DNA from: Micromonospora profundi
GTDB lineage: Bacteria; Actinomycetota; Actinomycetes; Mycobacteriales; Micromonosporaceae
Length of the DNA: 64,000 nucleotides
Assembly (NCBI RefSeq): GCF_011927785.1
Contig: NZ_JAATJK010000001.1
Span: 930,001-994,000, forward strand
Reading direction: 5' to 3'
The notes beneath the pieces are model-generated. The model did not search any database and was not told the origin of the DNA. It saw only the letters and a list, made by a program, of their open reading frames with translations. Below are positions 16,333 to 25,181 of the stretch, piece after piece. A program made the position numbers and the translations under genes. The first letter of the stretch is position 1. Each line of letters opens with the position of its first letter.

Positions 16333-17588
16333 CCCCGCGCGGATGGGCGCTGCTGACGCTCGCCGGGTTGACAGTGGCGCTGGTGCTGACCGCCGCGCTG
16401 CTCATCCCGTGGCACCGGCCGCCGGTACCCCGCGCCGACCAGCTCGCCGCGCTGCGTGACCTGCCCGCCGAGCAGGTGGCCCGGGGGCGGGAGTTGCGGG
16501 CCGCGCTGCGACCCGGCGGGTACGCCGCCCTCGCCGTCGGGCTGCTGATCGCCCTCGCGCTGGGATTGACCCCGCTGGGCAGCCGCCTGGTCGAGCTGGC
16601 GGGCCGGCCGTTCGGTGGGCACTGGATCGCGCAGGCGGTGCTCGGCGGGCTCGCCGTGGTGCTCGTCGCCGACCTGCTCACCCTCCCGTTCGCCGCCTGG
16701 CGGCAGAGCGTGCTGACGCGGTACGGGTTGAGCACGAACGGCTGGAGTGGCTGGGCCGTCGACCTGCTCAGGTCGTACGCGGTGAGCGCGGTGATCGGCG
16801 CGCTCGTCCTGTTCGGCTTCTACGCGGTCATCAGGCTCGCGCCGCGCTGGTGGTGGGCGTTCGGGGCGGCCGGCGCGGCGCTGCTCGTGGTGCTGTTGTC
16901 GTTCGTGCTGCCGGTGCTTGTGGAGCCGGTGTACAACAGGTTCACCCCGCTGGAGCAGGGGCCGCTGCGCACCGAGCTGATGAGCATGGCAGCCAGGGAC
17001 GGGGTCCCCGTGCGCGACGTGCTCGTCGCCGACGCGTCCCGGCGCACCAGCGCGGTAAACGCGTACGTCTCCGGTCTCGGGCCGACCCGGCGGGTCGTCG
17101 TCTACGACACGCTGCTGCGCGAGGCGCCCCCGGCCGAGGTGAAGGCCGTCGTGGCGCACGAGTTGGGCCACGCGAAGAACTCCGACGTGGCGGTGGGCAC
17201 GCTTACCGGTGCGTTGGGCGCCGCGGCGGCGGTGGTGACGCTCTACCTGCTCGGCTCGTGGGGGCGGCTGCTGCGGCTGGCCGGTGTCGACTCGGTCGCC
17301 GATCCACGCGCGTTCCCGTTGCTTGTCGCAATGGTCACGGTCGCCGGTCTGGTGGCGGCTCCGGCCCAGGCGCTGATGTCGCGGCAGGTGGAGGCACGGG
17401 CGGACGCGCACGCGCTCGCGCTGACAGGTGATCCGGAGGCGTTCGAGTCGATGCAGCGCCGGCTCGGGTCGGTGAACCTCGGCGACCCCGACCCGCCACG
17501 CTGGGAATACCTCTACTCGGCCTCACACCCGTCCACAGTGGAGCGGATGGCCGCCGCCCGCGCATACGCCCGGGAGGGCGGTCGATGA
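16329..17588 (+). CDS. M48-family (Ste24/CAAX-type) membrane metalloprotease
   Basis: A 419-residue integral membrane zinc protease. The zinc motif HELGH is in VKAVVAHELGHAKNSDVAVG, with the third ligand probably in the Glu of VEARADAHALAL. Membrane helices include residues 6-26, about 65-85, 95-115 and 145-190. The layout is that of CAAX prenyl protease 1/Ste24 homologues, which in bacteria cleave or quality-control membrane proteins. The GTG start overlaps a leader ORF. The stop overlaps pimB (ATGA), an arrangement that suggests joint expression rather than a shared pathway. Confidence 0.9.
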   Translation: MTPRGWALLTLAGLTVALVLTAALLIPWHRPPVPRADQLAALRDLPAEQVARGRELRAALRPGGYAALAVGLLIALALGLTPLGSRLVELAGRPFGGHWIAQAVLGGLAVVLVADLLTLPFAAWRQSVLTRYGLSTNGWSGWAVDLLRSYAVSAVIGALVLFGFYAVIRLAPRWWWAFGAAGAALLVVLLSFVLPVLVEPVYNRFTPLEQGPLRTELMSMAARDGVPVRDVLVADASRRTSAVNAYVSGLGPTRRVVVYDTLLREAPPAEVKAVVAHELGHAKNSDVAVGTLTGALGAAAAVVTLYLLGSWGRLLRLAGVDSVADPRAFPLLVAMVTVAGLVAAPAQALMSRQVEARADAHALALTGDPEAFESMQRRLGSVNLGDPDPPRWEYLYSASHPSTVERMAAARAYAREGGR

Positions 17589-18709
17589 GTCGCACGCTGC
17601 TGATCACAAACGATTTTCCGCCGCGCCCCGGCGGGATCCAGTCGTTCGTGCACAACCTTGCGGTGCGTCAGCCACCCGGCTCGGTGGTGGTGTACGCGTC
17701 GAGCTGGCGCGGTGCGGCGAAGTTCGACGCCGACCAGCCGTTCGAGGTGATCCGGGAACGCACAAGGGTGCTGCTGCCCACCCCGTTGATCGCGCGCCGG
17801 GCGGCCCGGCTGGCCCGCGCGTACGACTGTGACACCGTGTGGTTCGGCGCGGCGGCACCGCTCGGGCTGCTCGCCGCGGGCCTGCGTCGCCGGGCCGGGG
17901 TGCGCCGGGTGGTGGCGCAGACCCACGGTCACGAGGTCGGCTGGGCGGCGTTGCCGGCCGCGCGTCCGGCGTTGCGCCGGATCGGCAGGGGTGTCGACGT
18001 GACGACCTACCTCGGCGAGTACACCCGCAGCCGGTTGGCCCGGGTGCTCGACGGCGTGACCGATCTGCGCCGGTTGGCGCCGGGGGTGGATGTGGACACC
18101 TACCACCCGTCGGTGGACGGTGAGCCGATCCGGGTCCGGTTGGGGCTCGCCGACCGTCCGGTGGTGGTCTGCGTGTCCCGGCTGGTGCCGCGCAAGGGGC
18201 AGGACATGCTGATCCGGGCGTTGCCGGAGATCCGCCGCCGGGTGCCCGACGCGGCGCTGCTGATCGTCGGCGGCGGGCCGTACCGGGCGACGTTGGAGAA
18301 GCTGGCCCGGCAGGCCGGGGTGGAGCGGGACGTGGTCTTCACCGGCTCGGTGCCGTCGGCCGAACTGCCGGCGCACTACGCGGCCGGTGACGTGTACGCG
18401 ATGCCGTGCCGCACCCGCAACCGTGGCCTGGACGTGGAGGGGCTGGGCATCGTCTACCTGGAGGCGTCCGCGACGGGCTTGCCGGTGGTGGCCGGCGACT
18501 CCGGGGGAGCGCCGGACGCCGTCCGTGAGGGCGAGACCGGGTTCGTGGTCCCGGGGCGGGACGTCGCCCAGCTCGCCGACCGGGTGTCCCGACTGCTCGC
18601 CGACCGGGATCTGGCCCGCCAACTGGGTGCGGCGGGCCGGGCCTGGGTGGAGCAGGAGTGGCGCTGGGAGGCGCAGGCGCAGCGGATGGCGGCCCTGCTC
18701 GCCGGCTGA
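17585..18709 (+). CDS. pimB: GDP-mannose-dependent phosphatidylinositol-monomannoside mannosyltransferase
   Basis: A GT4-family, GT-B fold glycosyltransferase of 374 residues. By family it adds the second mannose to phosphatidylinositol monomannoside (PimB', compare Rv2188c), an early step of phosphatidylinositol mannoside synthesis at the inner face of the membrane. Features seen: N-terminal NDFPPRPGGIQSFVHNLA loop (acceptor side), VSRLVPRKGQDMLIRALP and the C-terminal donor-binding EGLGIVYLEASATGLPVVAGDSGG with its E-x7-E spacing. It overlaps the upstream protease by 4 bp. Only 11 nt separate it from the convergent acyltransferase gene. Confidence 0.9.
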   Translation: MSRTLLITNDFPPRPGGIQSFVHNLAVRQPPGSVVVYASSWRGAAKFDADQPFEVIRERTRVLLPTPLIARRAARLARAYDCDTVWFGAAAPLGLLAAGLRRRAGVRRVVAQTHGHEVGWAALPAARPALRRIGRGVDVTTYLGEYTRSRLARVLDGVTDLRRLAPGVDVDTYHPSVDGEPIRVRLGLADRPVVVCVSRLVPRKGQDMLIRALPEIRRRVPDAALLIVGGGPYRATLEKLARQAGVERDVVFTGSVPSAELPAHYAAGDVYAMPCRTRNRGLDVEGLGIVYLEASATGLPVVAGDSGGAPDAVREGETGFVVPGRDVAQLADRVSRLLADRDLARQLGAAGRAWVEQEWRWEAQAQRMAALLAG

Positions 18710-18720
18710 CCCGCCACCAC

Positions 18721-19389
18721 TCAGGTGCGGGCCGGCCGGGGTGGGGCGTGGTGGGGGACGTACTCCTGGCCGGTGAGCTGTTGGATCGCGGCCATCACCT
18801 CGTCGGTGACGGTCCGGATGTCGCGCGGCCCGTGGATGCGGCCGGCGACCTGGATCGGCGGGCCGAACCGCAGGGTGATCGGGTGCCGGCGGGGCAGCCG
18901 CGCGTCGACGGGCAGCACCTCGGCGGTGCCGAGCACTCCGACCGGGATGATCGGCACCTCGGCGTCGCGGGCCAGTCGGGTCATGCCGGTCCGGCCCCGG
19001 TAGAGCCGTCCGTCGGGGGAGCGGGTGCCCTCCGGGTAGATGGCGACGAGACCGCCGGCACGCAGCACCGGCACCGCGGCGTCGAGGGCGCTGAGGGCGG
19101 CCCGGCCGCCGCCGCGCTCGACCGGGATGGCACCCATGCCGTTGACGATCCGCCTGTTGAGCCAGCCGCTCGGACCACGCCCGGTGAAGTACTCCGACTT
19201 GGCCCAGAAGGTGACGTGCCGGGGGGCCGCGGTGACCAGGAACAGTTCGTCGGCGACGGACAGGTGGTTGCCGGCAAGGATCGCCCCGCTGTGTCGGGGC
19301 AGGTGCTCCCGCCCGTGCACCTGGGGCTGCCAGCCCAGCCGCAGCGCGGCGCCGACGGTCAACTTGGTGAGGTCGTACAGCAGGGGCAC
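18721..19389 (-). CDS. PlsC-family lysophospholipid acyltransferase
   Basis: A 222-residue 1-acylglycerol-3-phosphate acyltransferase-like enzyme. The catalytic NHLSVADELF (H-x4-D) and the glycerolphosphate-binding YPEGTRSPDGRLYRGRTG are present. It is paralogous to the gene at 35412-36104 (shared AK-x-EYFTG, GWL, YPEGTRSPDGRLYRG). It lies downstream of the TetR gene in the same direction (22-nt gap), so that regulator probably controls it. Its place beside pimB suggests acylation of a phospholipid or of phosphatidylinositol mannosides, but that is inference. Confidence 0.88.
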   Translation of the reverse strand: MPLLYDLTKLTVGAALRLGWQPQVHGREHLPRHSGAILAGNHLSVADELFLVTAAPRHVTFWAKSEYFTGRGPSGWLNRRIVNGMGAIPVERGGGRAALSALDAAVPVLRAGGLVAIYPEGTRSPDGRLYRGRTGMTRLARDAEVPIIPVGVLGTAEVLPVDARLPRRHPITLRFGPPIQVAGRIHGPRDIRTVTDEVMAAIQQLTGQEYVPHHAPPRPART

Positions 19390-19411
19390 GGGTTCTCCGG
19401 GTGGTTGGTGG

Positions 19412-19996
19412 TCACCTGGCGGCGGGGCCGAGGTGGGAGTCGAGGGCGGCGTTCAGCAGGGCGTCGTCGTCGGTGGCGCCGGTGGCCAGGGGCAGGCTGC
19501 CCCACGCCCAGAGTTGGGCGATGCCGTGCAGGTTGGCCCAGAGGGCGCCGGCCAGGACGGGCACGGGGGCGTCCGTCGGTCGGCGTACCTGGGCCACCAG
19601 GTCGGCCAGGTCGTCGAACAGCGGCAGGCTCGTCTCGCGCAGCCGCAGACGGCCGCTTGCCAGCAGGTCGTGCCGGAACATCAGCTCGAACATGCCGCGG
19701 TGCTCGGCCGCGAAGTCCAGGTACGTCCGGCCCAGCGCCGCCAGTCGGGTACGCGGGTCGGGGCCGGCGTCGCACATCGTCTGCTCGATCCGGGCGGTGA
19801 GGTCGGCGAAGCCCTCCCTGGCGATGGCGGAGAGCAGGTCGACGTGGGTGGGGAAGTAGCGGCGGGGAGCGCCGTGGGACACCCCGGCCCGGCGGGCGAT
19901 CTCCCGCAACGACACCGCCGACTGGCCCTCACGCAGCACAAGGTCGACTCCGACGGCCACGAGCCGGGAGCGAAGGGTGGCGTCTTCCACGCTCAT
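19412..19996 (-). CDS. TetR-family transcriptional regulator
   Basis: A 194-residue regulator with the TetR N-terminal HTH (AVSLREIARRAGVSHGAPRRYFPTHVDLL) and a C-terminal ligand domain of the TetR_C type (RLRETSLPLFDDLADLVAQV, AGALWANLHGIAQLWAWGSL). A clear operator palindrome lies 22-36 nt upstream of its ATG, overlapping the promoter, so it very likely represses itself and the acyltransferase gene that follows. The ligand may be an acyl-CoA or other lipid, judging only from the partner gene. Confidence 0.88.
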   Translation of the reverse strand: MSVEDATLRSRLVAVGVDLVLREGQSAVSLREIARRAGVSHGAPRRYFPTHVDLLSAIAREGFADLTARIEQTMCDAGPDPRTRLAALGRTYLDFAAEHRGMFELMFRHDLLASGRLRLRETSLPLFDDLADLVAQVRRPTDAPVPVLAGALWANLHGIAQLWAWGSLPLATGATDDDALLNAALDSHLGPAAR

Positions 19997-20002
19997 GACC
20001 TG

Positions 20003-20032
20003 TGTCTACCAGGGCTTGTAGACAGTGTCTAC
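20003..20032 (-). promoter_or_regulatory. TetR operator and promoter
   Basis: GTAGACA-G-TGTCTAC (20018-20032) is a perfect 7-1-7 palindrome; a third half-site TGTCTAC lies at 20003-20009. On the minus strand these also read as -35 TAGACA and -10 TAGACA separated by 17 nt, so bound repressor would cover the promoter of the tetR-acyltransferase pair. Confidence 0.7.
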
Positions 20033-20068
20033 GAAGTGGGGTAGGAGATGTCACACACCCGGGGAAGG

Positions 20069-21814
20069 TCAACGGATCCGGGCGAGAATCCGATCGGCGG
20101 GGGCGGGCGGGCCGAAATGCCAACCCTGCGCGGCGTCACAACCGATCGCCCGCAACCGCTCGGCCTGCCCGGCGGTCTCCACCCCTTCGGCGGTGACCGT
20201 CAGATCCAGCGCGTGCGCCAGCGAGACCAGCGACGCGAGAATCCGCTCGTCGGTACGCCCCACAGCAGGCGACCGCAGGCCGGCCACGAACTCACCGGCG
20301 ACCTTCAACTCGGTGACGGGCAGGTCCCGCAGGTACGCAAGGTTGCTGTAGCCCGTGCCGAAGTCGTCGATGGCGATCCGCACGCCGAGATCGGCCAGCA
20401 CCCGCAGGGCGCGTACCGGCTCCTCGGCGGTGCTCATCATCGTGCTCTCGGTGATCTCCAACTGGAGTCGTTCCGGCGGCAGGCCGGTCTGCCGCAGCAG
20501 GGCGCGTACCTCCTGCACCAGGCCGGGCCGGTGGACCTGCCGGACCGCCAGGTTGACGCTCACGAACGGCGCCTGCACACCGCCGGCCGACCACGCCTCC
20601 GCCTCCCGGCACGCCTCGGCCAGCACCCAGCCGCCCAGTTGCACGATCAGGCCGGTCTCCTCGGCCAGCCCGATGAAGCTGTCCGGCCGCAGCACGCCAA
20701 GCTCCGGGTGACGCCAGCGGACCAGCGCCTCCACGCCGAGCATCCGACCGTCGCGCAGCGAGGTGAGCGGCTGGTAGTCGAGATAGAACTCGCCGCGGTC
20801 CAGGGCCGCCGGGATGGCCGCGGAGAGGGCGTACCGGGCCAGCTCGCGGCGGTTGCGCTCGGCGTCGTAGAGCGTCCAGCGCGCGCCACCCGCCGACTTC
20901 GCCCAGTGCAGGGTGCTGTCGGCGGCCCGCATCAGGTCACTGGGATCGGCGCCGGCGACCTGACGTTCGACGATGCCGACGCTCGCCGAGACCTGAAGCT
21001 CGTGCCCGTCGACGGACCTCGGCGTCCGGACCGCCGCCAGGGCTGCCTCGGCTACCTTCACCACGTCGTCGGTGCCGCCGCTGCCCTCCACCAGGACGAC
21101 GAACTCGTCGCCGCCGAGCCGGGCCACCAGGTGCTCGCCGAGCGCCTGACGCAGCTCCTCGGCCACCAGGATCAGCAGCCGGTCGCCGACCTGGTGCCCC
21201 AGGGTGTCGTTGACGACCTTGAACCGGTCCAGGTCGAGGAAGCACACACCGACGCGCTGCGCGCCGCGACCCGGCTCGTTGAGCGCGGCGGTGAGCCGCT
21301 CGGTGAACAGCGTCCGGTTCGGCAGGCCGGTGAGCGGATCGTGGGTGGCCTGGTGGCGGAACCGCGCCTCACTGGCCCGTAGTGCCCGCTCGGCCTGCGT
21401 GCGGGCCATCATGGCGGCCCGGCGGATCGACTCCTGCTCGTCGAGCGTCCGGTCCCGCAGCGCCCGCGCGTAGCCGGTCGCCACGGCCGCCAGCAGCCGC
21501 GCCATCCGGTCCTCGACGTCCTCGGCCACCAGACCCAGGTCACGCACCAGGCGGAGCTGGATGACCTCGACGGTACGGCCCAGCCCTTCGGCGGAGGCGA
21601 TGTGCGCGGCGACCAGTTCGGCACCGACCCGGTACCCGGCCCGCAGGTCGAACGGCTCGGCGAGCAACGCGCCGGCCAACTGCCCGGTGAACCGGTGCAG
21701 CAGAGCCTCCAACTGGGCCTGGGTCATCGGCAGATAGCTCGTGCCGGAGACCGCCTTCGCCCAGGCGCGGGCGAAGGTGCCCGGGTGGCCGTCCGCCCCG
21801 GGCAGCTCAGTCAC
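20069..21814 (-). CDS. GGDEF-EAL cyclic-di-GMP turnover protein
   Basis: A 581-residue protein with an N-terminal helical region (about residues 1-165), a GGDEF domain (LDLDRFKVVNDTLGH, ARLGGDEFVVLVEG) and an EAL domain (GVEALVRWRHPELG, FVSVNLAVRQV, LEITEST, AIDDFGTGYSNLAYL, TAEGVET). The GGDEF active loop is intact and I see no RxxD inhibitory site before it. The EAL catalytic acids, Asn and Lys are present, so it could both make and break c-di-GMP. No membrane helices are obvious. I chose the GTG at 21814, which overlaps the upstream methyltransferase by 8 bp. Confidence 0.9.
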   Translation of the reverse strand: MTELPGADGHPGTFARAWAKAVSGTSYLPMTQAQLEALLHRFTGQLAGALLAEPFDLRAGYRVGAELVAAHIASAEGLGRTVEVIQLRLVRDLGLVAEDVEDRMARLLAAVATGYARALRDRTLDEQESIRRAAMMARTQAERALRASEARFRHQATHDPLTGLPNRTLFTERLTAALNEPGRGAQRVGVCFLDLDRFKVVNDTLGHQVGDRLLILVAEELRQALGEHLVARLGGDEFVVLVEGSGGTDDVVKVAEAALAAVRTPRSVDGHELQVSASVGIVERQVAGADPSDLMRAADSTLHWAKSAGGARWTLYDAERNRRELARYALSAAIPAALDRGEFYLDYQPLTSLRDGRMLGVEALVRWRHPELGVLRPDSFIGLAEETGLIVQLGGWVLAEACREAEAWSAGGVQAPFVSVNLAVRQVHRPGLVQEVRALLRQTGLPPERLQLEITESTMMSTAEEPVRALRVLADLGVRIAIDDFGTGYSNLAYLRDLPVTELKVAGEFVAGLRSPAVGRTDERILASLVSLAHALDLTVTAEGVETAGQAERLRAIGCDAAQGWHFGPPAPADRILARIR

Positions 21815-22616
21815 CGAGTCGCCCGACGCCGCCCATGAAGACCGCACGCTCGGCGTCCTCCGCGCTCTCCGGGGTGTCCGGCCGCCACTGCGGCACCCAG
21901 ACCACGCCCGGGTCGACCAGCTCGAACCCGTCGAAGAGCGCGGTCAGCTCGGCCCGGCTGCGGACCGAGAGGGGATTGTCGGTGCGCTGGTAGACCCGCT
22001 CCGCCTCGGCCCGCTCGTCGTCGCTGCGCCCGTCGTCGCTGGCCTGCGACAGCACCAGGTAGCTGCCGGGGGCCAGTGCGTCGCGCAGGGTGCGCAGCAG
22101 CTCCGCCGGCCGGTCGGTGTCGGGGATGAAGTGCAGCACGGCCACGACCATCACGGCCACGGGCTGGCTCAGGTCGAGCAGCCTGCGAACGTCCGGGTGC
22201 TCCAAGATCCGCTCCGGGTGCCGCAGGTCCTCCTGCACCACCACGGCGAGGTCTTTGCCGGCCAGGATCTCCCGGCTGTGCGCCACCGCGACCGGGTCGA
22301 CGTCCACATAGACCACCCGCGACAGTGGGTCGATCCGCTGGGCAATCTCGTGGACGTTGCCGACAGTGGGGATGCCCGAGCCGATGTCCAGGAACTGCCG
22401 GACACCGGCCTCGGCGAGGTGGCTCACCGCCCGACGCAGGAACGCCCGGTTGGCCTGGGCCATCAAGGGCGCTTCCGGGACGGCGGCCACCATGGCCTGG
22501 GCCGCGGCCCGGTCGGCGGCGAAGTTGTGCGAGCCGCCCAGGTAGTAGTCGTACATCCGCGCGACGCTCGGGCGCTCGATGTCGATGGTGTCGGGTGCCC
22601 AGTCCGGCCGCTGCAT
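21807..22616 (-). CDS. DUF574 (SAV2177-type) SAM-dependent methyltransferase
   Basis: A 269-residue actinobacterial methyltransferase family protein. The N-terminal family signature (IERPSVARMYDYYLGGSHNF) and the SAM-binding motif I (QFLDIGSGIPTVGNVHEIAQ) followed by VVYVDVDPVAVAHSREIL are clear. This family is expanded in Streptomyces and relatives; substrates are unknown to me. AGGGG stands 8 nt before the ATG at 22616. Overlap with the GGDEF-EAL gene suggests co-translation, which is an unusual pairing. Confidence 0.88.
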   Translation of the reverse strand: MQRPDWAPDTIDIERPSVARMYDYYLGGSHNFAADRAAAQAMVAAVPEAPLMAQANRAFLRRAVSHLAEAGVRQFLDIGSGIPTVGNVHEIAQRIDPLSRVVYVDVDPVAVAHSREILAGKDLAVVVQEDLRHPERILEHPDVRRLLDLSQPVAVMVVAVLHFIPDTDRPAELLRTLRDALAPGSYLVLSQASDDGRSDDERAEAERVYQRTDNPLSVRSRAELTALFDGFELVDPGVVWVPQWRPDTPESAEDAERAVFMGGVGRLGD

Positions 22617-22730
22617 GCGCTCACCCCTAGAGTCCGCGATGCGGGCATCACCCGCGCGGGTATTGTGCCCCCGCAGGCACCGCCAGACCATAGCCTGACG
22701 CCAGGTTGCCCCCGACAGCGGTCGATACGC

Positions 22731-22765
22731 GAAGTCCGCGCCGGCGGAGTGCGGGCGCGGACTTC
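22731..22765. terminator. Terminator hairpin
   Basis: GAAGTCCGCGCC pairs with GGCGCGGACTTC (12 bp, 11-nt loop) just beyond the end of the minus-strand response-regulator gene. Confidence 0.75.
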
Positions 22766-22799
22766 GGGTGGGGCGTCCCGCTCGACGAGCGGACGCGGA

Positions 22800-23468
22800 T
22801 CAGAACTTCGGGGCGTCCGGCGCCTCGAGCAGGCCCAGCCGCAGCGCGGTCATCAGCGCCTGCGCCCGGTTGGCGGCCCCGAGCTTCTCGTAGAGCTTGG
22901 AGATGTGCGTCTTGGCCGTGGACTCGCTGACGAACAGCTGCTTGGCGATGCCCGCCACGCTCATGCCGTCGGCGAGCAGCCGCAGCACCTGACCCTCGCG
23001 GGGAGAGAGCTGCGGGCCGGACGGGGCGAGCCGACGCTTCATCGCCTCGGCCAGGTCGGCCGCGGTGAACGCGCTGGGGGAGGACGCGGCGTGCCGCGCG
23101 GCGGCCACCACCTCGTCGGCCGGGGCGGTCTTCGGCACGAACGCGCTCGCGCCGGCCTCCAGGGCGCCGAAGAGCTGGTCGTCGCCCGCGTACATGGTCA
23201 GCACCACGATGCCCATCGACGCGCTGGACTTGCGCAGCGCCCGCGTGGCCTCCAGGCCACTGCCGTCGGGCAGCCGCAGGTCCATGATCACAACGTCCGG
23301 CTGCAGGGCGCCGGCCTGGCGTACGCCCTCTGCCGCCGTGGCGGCCTCACCGACGACCTCGAACTGGCGGTCACGCTCGAAGGCGTGCCGCAGGCCCTTA
23401 CGAATGAGGTCATGATCGTCGACAAGGAGGACCTTGGTGCGGGTGGCCGGTGTCGGACTTGTGGTCAT
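22800..23468 (-). CDS. NarL/LuxR-family response regulator
   Basis: A 222-residue two-component regulator: receiver with VLLVDDHD, phospho-acceptor VVIMDLRLPDG, VVLTMYAGDD and FVPKTA (intact Lys), then a LuxR-type HTH (LSPREGQVLRLLADGMSVAG, IAKQLFVSESTAKTHISKLY). It is translated 7 nt after the histidine-kinase gene and is surely its partner. In S. coelicolor I recall a similar pair near glkA and fadD; the signal is not known to me. Confidence 0.93.
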   Translation of the reverse strand: MTTSPTPATRTKVLLVDDHDLIRKGLRHAFERDRQFEVVGEAATAAEGVRQAGALQPDVVIMDLRLPDGSGLEATRALRKSSASMGIVVLTMYAGDDQLFGALEAGASAFVPKTAPADEVVAAARHAASSPSAFTAADLAEAMKRRLAPSGPQLSPREGQVLRLLADGMSVAGIAKQLFVSESTAKTHISKLYEKLGAANRAQALMTALRLGLLEAPDAPKF

Positions 23469-23475
23469 CCTCGGG

Positions 23476-25167
23476 TTACTCCCCTTCTGATGCTGCGCTA
23501 CCGCGCACGTTATCGCGCCGGGACGAGGTGCCGAGAACTACCGCCACGGTCGTGCCGCTGGGCTGCCGCGGCCTGATCTCCAACCGGCCCCGGATACGTT
23601 CCGCTCTCTCGGCCATGATTGCAAGACCGTACCGCCCGTCGGGGCGCTGGTCAGCCATCCCCTGACCGTCATCCGACACTTCAATTTGCGCGTAGGGGGG
23701 ATCAACCTCACACGTCACCCAGAGGTTCGACGCCCCGGCGTGCTTGCGCGCGTTGGTCACCGCCTCCTGCGCGATGCGCAGCAGTTCGGCTTCGGTAGCG
23801 GCGGGCAGTCGCGCGGTGGACTCGTCGAGCGACAGGTGCACCCGCAGCCCGCCGGAGGCACCCACCGTCCGAGCGTACTCGGCGATCGCGGCGGCCAGGC
23901 CACCCTGGCGGTCCACCTCGCTGCGCAGTTCGAACAGACTCAACCGCAGCTCGGTGATCACCCGCGTCACCTCGGCACGCAGCGTACGCAGCGCCTCGGC
24001 GGTCTCGTCCGCGTCGTCGAAGACGGTGGCCAGGGCGTTGTCGATGCCGTAGCCGACCATCACCAACTCCTGCGCCACCCCGTCGTGGATCTCCCGGGCC
24101 AGTCGCTGGCGCTCCTCGTTCGTGGCCAGCGAGCGGACGTCGTCGAAGAGCAGCGCCGCCTCCAGCCGCAGCGCGGCCGGCTGGGTCAGCGCGGTCACCC
24201 GGGACACCACAGCGGGCGGGTACGCCTGCGCGGCGTCGGCCTCCAGCACCACGAGCCCGACCGTGCGTACGCCTGCCACCAGCGGGACGATAAGCGCGGA
24301 GACGTCACCGCCCCGGTGCGAGCGCGACTGCGACCGCGCGGCGGTCTGCGCCTGCTGGCTGGCCCAGGCGTCGGCGATCGCCGAATCCGCGTCGAGGGTC
24401 GTCTCCCAGTCCACCCGGTCCACGCCGGCCTGGGCGAGCACCACGAGCCGTCCGCCTCCGCTGGCCGACAGCACCGCGCCCCGGTCCGCGGGGGCGACCG
24501 TGCGCAGCTCGTCCAGCAGGTGCTCGGAGATGCCGCCCGGGTCCAGCGTCGCGCCGGGCAGTTGCCGGGCCACCGTACGCAGCTGGGTCAGCAGTCGGGT
24601 CGCCTCGGCGTACGGCTGCGGCTTGTTCTCGGCGCGTACGGCGATGATGCGGTGCAGGGCGCCGGCGGCGTACAGCCCGAGCGCGGCCAGGATCAGCCAC
24701 TGCGCGCAGACCGCGAGGTAGCCGACCTGGCTGAGCTGACGCTCGCCGCCGACCTCGGTCAGCGCGCCGCTGATCAGCAGCGTGGCGCCGGCCACCGCGA
24801 GCAGCGCGCCGCCTTCGGCGAAGCGACGGCGCAGCGCGGTGACGATCACCGGCGCCGCCAGGTAGGGCAGCACCGCCGAGGCGCCGAGCCCGTCGACGGT
24901 GCCGCCGATCGACGCGACAGCTGCCACCTCGCTCGCGGCCAGGCCCACCACCACGACCTCGGCCACCCGGCCCAGCGGCCCGATCAGGCCGTGCTGCGGG
25001 GCCAGCAGGGCGGGCAGCCCGGCGACCGCCAGAAGCGCGATCCACCACAGCTGGGTGACGTCGCGGGTGGCGATCAGGGTCAGGATCGCGACCAGCGCCA
25101 GCATCACCAGGCGGGCGGCCGCGGTGAGGGGATGCGGGTGCGGGGCGACTGATGTGGATGCGGGCAC
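23476..25167 (-). CDS. Sensor histidine kinase (NarX/DesK type, GAF-containing)
   Basis: A 563-residue kinase. About six N-terminal membrane helices (residues ~18-175) are followed by a GAF-like domain (about 200-345), then a HisKA_3 dimerisation motif NEERQRLAREIHDGVAQELV with the phosphorylated His. The HATPase domain follows (EAVTNARKHAGA N-box, VSDDGQGM G-box). The multi-helix sensor suggests detection of a membrane-linked cue. The start GTG follows TACCAT by 7 nt, suggesting a leaderless transcript that also carries the regulator gene. Confidence 0.92.
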   Translation of the reverse strand: MPASTSVAPHPHPLTAAARLVMLALVAILTLIATRDVTQLWWIALLAVAGLPALLAPQHGLIGPLGRVAEVVVVGLAASEVAAVASIGGTVDGLGASAVLPYLAAPVIVTALRRRFAEGGALLAVAGATLLISGALTEVGGERQLSQVGYLAVCAQWLILAALGLYAAGALHRIIAVRAENKPQPYAEATRLLTQLRTVARQLPGATLDPGGISEHLLDELRTVAPADRGAVLSASGGGRLVVLAQAGVDRVDWETTLDADSAIADAWASQQAQTAARSQSRSHRGGDVSALIVPLVAGVRTVGLVVLEADAAQAYPPAVVSRVTALTQPAALRLEAALLFDDVRSLATNEERQRLAREIHDGVAQELVMVGYGIDNALATVFDDADETAEALRTLRAEVTRVITELRLSLFELRSEVDRQGGLAAAIAEYARTVGASGGLRVHLSLDESTARLPAATEAELLRIAQEAVTNARKHAGASNLWVTCEVDPPYAQIEVSDDGQGMADQRPDGRYGLAIMAERAERIRGRLEIRPRQPSGTTVAVVLGTSSRRDNVRGSAASEGE

Positions 25168-25174
25168 GTGACGG

Positions 25175-25180
25175 ATGGTA
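25175..25180 (-). promoter_or_regulatory. -10 box of leaderless histidine-kinase promoter
   Basis: TACCAT on the minus strand, 7 nt before the GTG at 25167. It lies in the 14-nt space to the upstream acyl-CoA synthetase gene. Confidence 0.4.
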
Positions 25181-25181
25181 G

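Noticed and set aside
20069..21814. Loss of EAL activity because LKID reads LKVA
   Set aside because: The metal- and substrate-binding residues (EAL, Asn, Glu, DD, Lys, AEGVE) are present and the changed Asp is not one of them, so inactivity cannot be claimed.
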